Below are positions 42,429 to 48,219 of a stretch of DNA of 48,219 bases, one piece after another (within the stretch, counting starts at the first letter, position 1; every line of letters begins with the position of its first letter). Origin of the DNA: Bacteroidales bacterium (GTDB lineage Bacteria > Bacteroidota > Bacteroidia > Bacteroidales > UBA932); contig JAFTYS010000085.1 in assembly GCA_017461285.1 (NCBI GenBank), positions 1 through 48,219 of the forward strand, written 5' to 3'. Under the pieces are notes generated by a model. It ran no database searches and was not told the origin of the DNA. It saw only the letters and a list, made by a program, of their open reading frames with translations. The position numbers were made by a program, and so were the translations under genes.

Positions 42429-43529
42429 TTAACGGTATTTTTCAAATTCCGGCATGGCGATGCCCGATATGAGTTCCTTGAACTTCTTGTCGTCCTTCGG
42501 ACAGATGACAAGGGCGTCGTCCGTGTCTATGATCATGAAGCCTTCGAGGCCTTTGATCACGACCATCTTCTTCTTCCTGTCAGGCGTTATCACAAGCATG
42601 TCGCGGCAGTTCTCCACGATGTGCTTCTCCGGACCGATGACGTTTCCGTGCCTATCCTTGTCCGGGATGAAGTTGTAGAGCGACTCCCAGCTTCCGATGT
42701 CCTGCCAGTCGAACTTTGCCGGATACATCCATGCCCTGTCTGTCTTCTCCATCACTCCGTAATCGATCGAGATGTTAGGACATTCGGTATATATCCTGAG
42801 CATGAATTCGTCCTCGATTCCTGTTCCCAAGGCGTTCTCCCAGCCGTTGAAAAGACCTGTGACTGCTGGAAGATGCTTCTCCATCTCTTTCCTGATGGTC
42901 CTGACATTCCATACCAGGATACCGGAGTTCCAGAAGAATTCCCCTGTCTTTATGAACACCTTCGCAAGTTCCTTGTCAGGCTTCTCCGTAAACGTCTTCA
43001 CTGCCATAGGGACAGTACTCTTGTGTGCATTGCGTCCGTCACATGCCTGTATGTATCCGTAGTTGGAGTCAGGTCTTGTAGGTACAAGCCCCAATGTCAT
43101 GAGCACATCGTTCTCCGCCACGAAGTCGAAAGCGTATTCGATGGTCTTGCAGAAAAGTTCCTCGTTCTGGATGAAGTGGTCCGAAGGGGTCACGACCACA
43201 TGAGCTTCAGGATTCCTCAGCATCAGGGTGTATGTCGCGTATGCGATGGCCGGAGCGGTGTTTCTGGAGTATGGCTCGAGGAGAAGGTTCTTCTGATCCA
43301 GCTCAGGAATCTGCTCCATGACAAGCTCACGGTATCTGTATGCCGTCACGATGAGGATGTTTTCCTGCGGCACCACCTTGGCAAACCTTTCATACGTCTG
43401 CCTGATGAATGTCTTTCCCGAATCAGCAACATCCAGAAACTGCTTCGGCTTGTCTACCTTGCTCATCGGCCAGAACCTTGTTCCGGGTCCACCGGCCAGA
43501 ATCACGCAATAACAATTATTCTTGTCCAT
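42429..43529 (-). CDS. manC: Mannose-1-phosphate guanylyltransferase
   Basis: 366 residues. The nucleotidyltransferase signature LAGGPGTRFWPMSKVDKPKQF is close to the N-terminus, followed by EPYSRNTAPAIAYA, TPSDHFI, FTEKPD, FFWNSGILVW and FDWQDIGSWESLY. It makes GDP-mannose from mannose 1-phosphate and GTP for surface glycans. It has no isomerase domain, so it is the short type. Mannose released by the mannan locus could feed it, but the operon placement suggests housekeeping use. Confidence 0.93.
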   Translation of the reverse strand: MDKNNCYCVILAGGPGTRFWPMSKVDKPKQFLDVADSGKTFIRQTYERFAKVVPQENILIVTAYRYRELVMEQIPELDQKNLLLEPYSRNTAPAIAYATYTLMLRNPEAHVVVTPSDHFIQNEELFCKTIEYAFDFVAENDVLMTLGLVPTRPDSNYGYIQACDGRNAHKSTVPMAVKTFTEKPDKELAKVFIKTGEFFWNSGILVWNVRTIRKEMEKHLPAVTGLFNGWENALGTGIEDEFMLRIYTECPNISIDYGVMEKTDRAWMYPAKFDWQDIGSWESLYNFIPDKDRHGNVIGPEKHIVENCRDMLVITPDRKKKMVVIKGLEGFMIIDTDDALVICPKDDKKFKELISGIAMPEFEKYR

Positions 43530-43555
43530 ATATTATACAATCGCTTTAGTGCCTT

Positions 43556-43945
43556 TCATAAATACACAGGGATAAATGCCTGCGGAAACCATTCCAGCGT
43601 CGCCTCCTTTCCGTCGAAGGTCACAGCCACGATGTCGAACATACATTCATGGCTTCCGAACGGCAGCCCCTTTCCGGTCTTCAGGAACCGCATGGCCGCC
43701 CTGGCTATCCTCGCCTGCTTGATGCTTCCTACGTTCTCCTGCGGCGGAGCCTGAATGCTCTTCCTGCGGGTCTTGACCTCGACGAAATGGATTCCCTCTT
43801 CATTGAAGGAGATTATGTCGATCTCAAGATGGCCGCTTCTCCAGTTCCTTTCCAGTATGGTGTGGCCTCTGCTCTGCAGAAACCTGCACGCCATCTCCTC
43901 TCCCTGTCTTCCTAGAGACTGTCTGTAATTTCCTCCACCTTCCAT
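43556..43945 (-). CDS. yraN: UPF0102 / YraN family nuclease-like protein
   Basis: 129 residues. The family pattern is clear: LGRQGEEMACRFLQSRGHTILERNWR, GHLEIDIIS and FVEVKTRR, which place the Asp and Glu-X-Lys of a restriction-endonuclease-like fold. The function is not established. The start overlaps the end of the upstream lipoprotein gene by 34 bp. A later Met (codon 18) would cut off the conserved GRQGE, so the first ATG is kept. Confidence 0.9.
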   Translation of the reverse strand: MEGGGNYRQSLGRQGEEMACRFLQSRGHTILERNWRSGHLEIDIISFNEEGIHFVEVKTRRKSIQAPPQENVGSIKQARIARAAMRFLKTGKGLPFGSHECMFDIVAVTFDGKEATLEWFPQAFIPVYL

Positions 43946-44349
43946 ACTCCCTCTTCCTTCTTCACTGTGGCTGTCTTTCTCTTGTTCTGTCCGTCTCCGG
44001 TTTCAATGGTATATGTCACCTTTCTTCTGTCTCCGTCCTTGACGACGTCCTCCGTCCTGAAGTCCGCTTCGGCCAAAGCCGCTGCCGCAATCGCAACAGC
44101 ACCGCTGTCCTTCCTGACGAGCATATCCCATGCCTGCGCATAGTCGTCGATGTACTTTTTCATGGTCAGAGTGTCGCATAACGACATGGCCTCGCAGAAT
44201 TCACCTCCAGCCACCGCCCTCACGAAAGCCTCGACCGTCTCCTCCGGACCCAACACGTCCTTCTTATCCTTCTTTCCTCCGCATCCGACAGCCAGCAGAA
44301 CCGCCACCGCCAATGCTCCAACTGCAATCTTCCTGTTCATATATGTCAT
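43912..44349 (-). CDS. Small lipoprotein, DUF4878/NTF2-like
   Basis: 145 residues. The lipobox LAVGC follows a short hydrophobic core, and a charged GGKKDKKD linker comes next. The remainder (ETVEAFVRAVAGGEFCEAMSLCDTLTM ... GVWKVEEI) has the look of DUF4878 or lumazine-binding-like proteins. The function is unknown. The ATG overlaps the mutS2 stop as ATGA, implying coupled translation. A second ATG three codons in is also possible. The stop codon is TAG. Confidence 0.75.
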   Translation of the reverse strand: MTYMNRKIAVGALAVAVLLAVGCGGKKDKKDVLGPEETVEAFVRAVAGGEFCEAMSLCDTLTMKKYIDDYAQAWDMLVRKDSGAVAIAAAALAEADFRTEDVVKDGDRRKVTYTIETGDGQNKRKTATVKKEEGVWKVEEITDSL

Positions 44350-46895
44350 TCAAAATTAACTATAGTAACACCCGTTCCTCCGAACTGGATGTGCTCATCC
44401 CTTACGGAAGCCACCCCGGGCATCGTCCTCAGGAACTTCTGGATCTCATCCCTGAGAACCCCCGTTCCCTTTCCATGAATGATCCTCACGCTCGAAACGC
44501 TCAGCATGATCGCATCATCCACATAACGCGTAACCTTCTCTATCGCATCGTTCAGCCTCTCTCCGCGCACATCCAGCTCCATGCTGAAATTCAGTTTCCT
44601 CTCGCTGAGGGAAGAATCCACCCTCACCGCAGAAACCGTGCGTACAGGCTCCTTTACGGCACTCTTGAACTCGTTCGATGTAATCCTCTCGACCTTGTCC
44701 AGAGGCATCTTGCTGCTTATGTTGCCGATGATCACTACGACAGCCTTTGCCGACACCTTCGCAACTTCACCGACCATCCCGTTCTCCTTTACGCGGACCT
44801 TTTCTCCGACCTTGAGCGGAGCGTTCCGGAACGCTTCCATCCTTTCCTTTTCGGCCTGGATCTCCCTTGCTTCTCTCTGGGCGTTCTCGTCCGCCTTCTG
44901 TGCCTTTCTCTGCTTCTGTCTTTCCTTTCTGGCGTCTATCTGCTGTATCTTCCTTTCTATGTAGTCGTCCTTGGCCTTCTGCTCCTGTTCCTTTCTTGCC
45001 GCAAGGATGGACATGAATCCCTGAAGCTCCTTGCGGGCTTCCTGGGTCTCTTCCTTGGCCGCCTGCGACTCCTTGATGGTCCTGATCGTGTTCTCAACCT
45101 GCCTGTTGGCCTTCCTTACGATCTCCTCCGCCTCTTTTCTGGCCTCTTCAAGTATCTCCTGCCTTATCTTCCTTATGTCCAGGAGTTCCTTCTGGTATTT
45201 GTCCGTGATGCTTTCAAGAGCCTTGTCCGTATGTCTGATCCTTTCCAGCTTCTCGTCCAGTGCCCTTCGGTTGCGGGCGATCTTCCTGAGGTTCCTCTCT
45301 ATTCCCACGAATTCTTCTCCAGCCCTGTTCTCGGCGTCCTTTATGATCGCTTCAGGCAGTCCCATCTTGCGTGCAAGTTCGAAAGCGAACGAATTTCCCG
45401 GCAGCCCCATCTCAAGCTTGAACAGCGGCGCGATGTTCTTTACATCGAACATCATCGCGCCGTTAACCACTCCTGTCTCTCCCGATGCATAGAGCTTCAG
45501 GTTTGTGTAATGGGTGGTTATGACTCCGTAGGCACCTCTCTTGTCCAGTTCGCTGAGTATGGCCTCTGCGATGGCCCCACCGGCCGCAGGTTCGGTTCCG
45601 GATCCGAACTCGTCTATGAGCACGAGCGTCTTGTCGTCGGCCTTTTCCAGCATGTCCTTCATGTTCTCAAGGAAGGAGCTGTAGGTACTTAGGTCGTTGT
45701 CGATCGATTGGTCGTCTCCGATGTCCACCATGATGCGGTCGAAGACCATGAGTTCGGATGTCTCCGATGTCGGTATCAGCATACCCCACTGGAACATGTA
45801 CTGGAGGAGTCCGACGGTCTTCAGGCAGACCGACTTTCCTCCCGCATTCGGTCCCGAGATCAGAAGTATGTGCTTCTGCGGGGTCAGGGTCGCTGTCAGA
45901 GGCACGATCTCCTTCTTTTCCTTCTTGAGCGCGCGCTCGAGAAGCGGATGGCGTGCCTTGCGGAGGTTCATCTCGCCTTCCTCCGAAATGATCGGCATTC
46001 CTGCTATGAAGTCGAGGGCGATCTGGGCCTTTGCCATGATGAAGTCTATTTCGCCGAGATATTTCGCCCCGTCGAGAAGGTCCGGTATGTACGGACGCAG
46101 GAATTCCGTGAATTCGAACAGGATGCGCACAATCTCCCTCTGCTCGGAGAACTTGAGCTCCTTTATCTGGTTGTCCAGCTCCACGACTTCCGCCGGCTCG
46201 ATGAAGGCCGTCTTTCCGGTCGCGGACTCGTCGTATATGAATCCGGCTATCTTCTTCTTGTTGGCGGCGCTTACCGGTATCAGCATCTTTCCGTCTCGCA
46301 CAGAAACTCCGGCGTCGCTGTCAACTATGCCTTCTTCCTGAGCCTTCTTCAATATTGCGCTCACCCTTCTTGAGATGGCTCCCTCCTTTTCCTTGAGGGC
46401 CTTTCTGATGGCATACAGCTCGTCGGATGCAGTGTCCTTGACGTCTCCGTACCTGTCGATTATCGTGTCGATCCTCCTCTGCACCTCGGGGAATCCCATG
46501 ATGCGGGCGCTCATCCTCTTCAGGTTGGGATAGACTCCGTCCTTGATGCCTTCGAAGAATGCCGTTACCTTGCGCAAGGTTTCCAGCATTGTCTTCAGCT
46601 TCCTCAGTGATATGAGGTCAATCGCAGAAGAACTTCTTTCAAGCGGCTTCAGGAAATCTATGCAGTCTATGAATCCTCCTGAAGGGAAGCTGTCCTCAAA
46701 CATCATTATCAGGCGCATCTCGTCTGTCAGAAGCAGCCTTTTGCGTATGTGTGAAGGATTGGTGGAGAAGGTTTCAGTCGCTGTCCTTTCCGCTGCGTAT
46801 GCAGTGGAGCACCTGTCGGATATGATCTGTCTCACCCTGTCAAATCCGATTTTCTGCTCCAGTCTGGTGTCTATGTTTCTCTTCCTGTTTTCCAA
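44346..46895 (-). CDS. mutS2: Endonuclease MutS2
   Basis: 849 residues. The MutS-type core and clamp precede the ATPase with Walker A GPNAGGKSV (about 347-355), VDIGDDQSIDNDLSTYSSFLENM and LIDEFGSGTEPAAGG. A long Lys/Glu/Arg-rich coiled-coil spans about 505-680. The C-terminal Smr nuclease domain (LDVRGERLNDAIEKV, IIHGKGTGVLRDEIQ) ends the protein. MutS2 acts on branched DNA and, in some bacteria, on collided ribosomes. The start codon is TTG, supported by a good GGGAGAGAG site upstream, which is uncommon in this window. Confidence 0.94.
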   Translation of the reverse strand: MENRKRNIDTRLEQKIGFDRVRQIISDRCSTAYAAERTATETFSTNPSHIRKRLLLTDEMRLIMMFEDSFPSGGFIDCIDFLKPLERSSSAIDLISLRKLKTMLETLRKVTAFFEGIKDGVYPNLKRMSARIMGFPEVQRRIDTIIDRYGDVKDTASDELYAIRKALKEKEGAISRRVSAILKKAQEEGIVDSDAGVSVRDGKMLIPVSAANKKKIAGFIYDESATGKTAFIEPAEVVELDNQIKELKFSEQREIVRILFEFTEFLRPYIPDLLDGAKYLGEIDFIMAKAQIALDFIAGMPIISEEGEMNLRKARHPLLERALKKEKKEIVPLTATLTPQKHILLISGPNAGGKSVCLKTVGLLQYMFQWGMLIPTSETSELMVFDRIMVDIGDDQSIDNDLSTYSSFLENMKDMLEKADDKTLVLIDEFGSGTEPAAGGAIAEAILSELDKRGAYGVITTHYTNLKLYASGETGVVNGAMMFDVKNIAPLFKLEMGLPGNSFAFELARKMGLPEAIIKDAENRAGEEFVGIERNLRKIARNRRALDEKLERIRHTDKALESITDKYQKELLDIRKIRQEILEEARKEAEEIVRKANRQVENTIRTIKESQAAKEETQEARKELQGFMSILAARKEQEQKAKDDYIERKIQQIDARKERQKQRKAQKADENAQREAREIQAEKERMEAFRNAPLKVGEKVRVKENGMVGEVAKVSAKAVVVIIGNISSKMPLDKVERITSNEFKSAVKEPVRTVSAVRVDSSLSERKLNFSMELDVRGERLNDAIEKVTRYVDDAIMLSVSSVRIIHGKGTGVLRDEIQKFLRTMPGVASVRDEHIQFGGTGVTIVNFE

Positions 46896-46913
46896 TTATC
46901 TCTCTCCCAGTGT

Positions 46914-47717
46914 CTAGTCTTCCTCCATAGAATTGTTCAGAAGAAGCTTTAATTCGTTGATGTTCTGAATAGGGGTGACATCGCCACCCTTGATGAATGA
47001 TATCCTTCCGGTCTCTTCGGAAACCACTATGACGTCGGCGTCGCTGACTTCAGTTATTCCTATCGCAGCCTTGTGCCTCATTCCGTAGTTGGCAGGTATG
47101 TCGGTGCGCTCGGTTATCGGAAGCGTGCATCTTGCGGCGACTATCCTGTTTCCCGAAATCACCATGGCTCCGTCGTGAAGCGGTGAATTCTTGAAGAACA
47201 GGTTCATGATCAGGCGTCTGTGCACAGCAGCGTCGATCTTGTCACCTGTGCCGATTATGTCGTCAAGGGGGGTCCTATGCGCAAGTACGATGAGTGCTCC
47301 GGTCTTGTCTTCCGACATCCTGCGGCATGCCTCGGTGATGTCGTTGACGGCTTCGCTGTCCGCCATGCTGGCGACACGCTTGCCCAGAATCCTGTTCACT
47401 ATCTCCCTTCCCTTGGCGCTGTTCATGTATCTGTTGCCCAGGCTGATCAGGAACTTTCTGATCTCCGGCTGGAATATGATTATGAGTGCTATCACTCCGA
47501 CGTCAAGGACCGTCTCCATTATCGCGGTCATCAGCCTCATGTTGAATGCAGACACCAGCACCCTGATCAGGTACAGGGACACGATCGCCACGAATATGCT
47601 CATGGCCGATGATCCCCTCAGCCATTTGAAGGCGAAGAAGATTATGAGTCCGAGCAGGAATATGTCCAGAATGTCGGCAAACGACATCTCCAGGAATCCG
47701 AAAAGCGCTAAAACCAT
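46914..47717 (-). CDS. cdaA: Diadenylate cyclase, CdaA type
   Basis: 267 residues. Three N-terminal membrane helices (about 13-31, 37-57, 67-83) precede the DAC domain, with LHDGAMVI (DGA 182-184) and GMRHKAAIGI. It makes cyclic di-AMP from two ATP and controls potassium and envelope homeostasis. The second motif reads RHK where RHR is the common form, a conservative change. Met11 would also give a normal N-terminus. It heads the minus-strand run with mutS2 18 bp downstream. The stop codon is TAG. Confidence 0.93.
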   Translation of the reverse strand: MVLALFGFLEMSFADILDIFLLGLIIFFAFKWLRGSSAMSIFVAIVSLYLIRVLVSAFNMRLMTAIMETVLDVGVIALIIIFQPEIRKFLISLGNRYMNSAKGREIVNRILGKRVASMADSEAVNDITEACRRMSEDKTGALIVLAHRTPLDDIIGTGDKIDAAVHRRLIMNLFFKNSPLHDGAMVISGNRIVAARCTLPITERTDIPANYGMRHKAAIGITEVSDADVIVVSEETGRISFIKGGDVTPIQNINELKLLLNNSMEED

Positions 47718-47739
47718 GATACCATTATATATATCCGCG

Positions 47740-47747
47740 CAAAGATA
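47740..47747 (-). promoter_or_regulatory. Candidate -7 box of the cdaA-mutS2 run
   Basis: On the minus strand this reads TATCTTTG, a full match to TAnnTTTG, 23 bp upstream of the cdaA ATG. The -33 element is not clear. Confidence 0.55.
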
Positions 47748-47817
47748 GGTATTTTTATTCTCATTCTGAATTATTCATGCACTCTTGAAAGTTATTAACA
47801 ATTTTTTGCCATAAATT

Positions 47818-47848
47818 GTTGAAAATGAAAATATTATTCGTATATTTG
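47818..47848 (+). promoter_or_regulatory. rplC: Candidate promoter of the rplC ribosomal operon
   Basis: GTTG (47818-47821, near TTTG) and TATATTTG (47841-47848, full match) are separated by 19 bp, the preferred spacing. It lies about 60 bp upstream of the ATG, so rplC appears to be the first gene of its transcript. Confidence 0.65.
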
Positions 47849-47851
47849 CAG

Positions 47852-47872
47852 CCCGCAAAAATGTGTAGCGGG
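47852..47872 (+). promoter_or_regulatory. Leader hairpin at the 5' end of the rplC mRNA
   Basis: CCCGC (47852-47856) pairs with GCGGG (47868-47872) around an 11-base loop, only a few bases after the -7 box. It would sit at the very start of the transcript. It may stabilise the message or take part in ribosomal-protein autoregulation. It is short, so the call is tentative. Confidence 0.35.
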
Positions 47873-47909
47873 ATATAAGTTATTTATAATCAATTAATTA
47901 AACAAACCA

Positions 47910-48219
47910 ATGCCTGGATTAATTGGAAAGAAAATCGGAATGACTTCCGTTTTCGGTGCTGATGGAAAGAATCTTCCATGCACCGTTATTGAGGCTGGTC
48001 CATGTGTAGTTACGCAGATTCGTACAGTAGAGAAAGATGGTTATGCCGCTGTACAGCTTGCCTATGACGAAATTTCAGAAAAGCATGCCAGCAAGGCTCT
48101 CAAGGGCCACTTCGAAAAGGCAGGAACCACACCTAAGCGCAAGTTGGTTTAGTTCAAGGCTGACTTCGCTCAGGAGCTTAAGCTCGGCGACACTCTTACG
48201 GTAGCTGACATCTTCAGTG
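47910..48219 (+). CDS. rplC: Ribosomal protein L3, 5' part, with an in-frame TAG at codon 81
   Basis: The frame opens with [34 protein letters not shown] and [15 protein letters not shown], clearly the N-terminus of L3 (bacterial L3 is about 200 residues). At 48150-48152 the codon is TAG. Reading on in the same frame gives [22 protein letters not shown], which is the normal L3 continuation, up to the window edge. Family members usually have Glu at or near this point, so a single GAG-to-TAG change would explain it. No frameshift is involved. Since L3 is expected to be essential, sequence error, suppression or a second copy must be considered. The gene has its own promoter and no rpsJ upstream. 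Confidence 0.9.

Noticed and set aside
48150..48152. General reassignment of UAG to an amino acid in this organism
   Set aside because: At least six other genes in the window end in TAG at sensible family lengths, so UAG is used as a stop.

Overview
The window looks like a chromosomal segment of a gut- or rumen-type member of the Bacteroidota (order Bacteroidales; no closer placement is claimed). The signs are SusC/SusD pairs, a hybrid two-component regulator, many Cys-lipoprotein signals, few clear Shine-Dalgarno sites, repeated TAnnTTTG (-7) promoter boxes, and a CotH/GH2/GH26/GH36 repertoire typical of polysaccharide utilization loci.

Layout. (a) 1-590: the 5' end of a Y1-type (RAYT-like) transposase, REP-like palindromes and a small secreted-peptide ORF. 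(b) 593-29.5k: a large beta-mannan locus. One long minus-strand run holds susC1-susD1-susC2-susD2, a surface glycan-binding lipoprotein, GH26, GH36, a CE1-type esterase, GH2 and CotH. A hybrid two-component regulator is divergent from it and is followed by a lipoprotein hydrolase. A second minus-strand run holds GH26, an SGNH esterase and GH26. Together these suggest growth on acetylated galactomannan or galactoglucomannan: surface cleavage and binding, import through two SusCD pairs, then deacetylation, side-chain removal and backbone trimming in the periplasm. No GH130 phosphorylase or mannobiose epimerase is present here. (c) 29.6-31.5k: aminopeptidase P and a DUF456 membrane protein. (d) 31.7-38.5k: an aspartate-family cluster (asd, metY, thrA, metX) divergent from an Lrp/AsnC regulator. 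(e) 38.7-39.8k: an ECF sigma factor and a four-helix membrane protein, bracketed by related hairpins in inverted orientation. (f) 39.8-47.7k: a minus-strand run with aquaporin, GH43-CBM6, YqeY, ManC, YraN, a lipoprotein, MutS2 and diadenylate cyclase. (g) 47.8k-end: the promoter, leader and first part of rplC.

The most unusual features lie outside the enzyme inventory. rplC, expected to be essential, has an in-frame TAG at codon 81 with normal-looking L3 sequence continuing after it, while at least six other genes here end in TAG. At least three families of short palindromic repeats occupy the gaps: ACACCTGTGTCA-type REPs that recur about 31 kb apart and sit beside the transposase fragment, GTCATCCCCG-type double hairpins, and the hairpins around the sigma-factor module. 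A roughly 145-bp MITE-like element lies upstream of asd, and its edge forms a perfect 16-bp inverted repeat that buries the asd start codon.

All calls come from reading the sequence by eye. Families are assigned from motifs, and substrate and regulatory statements are inference.
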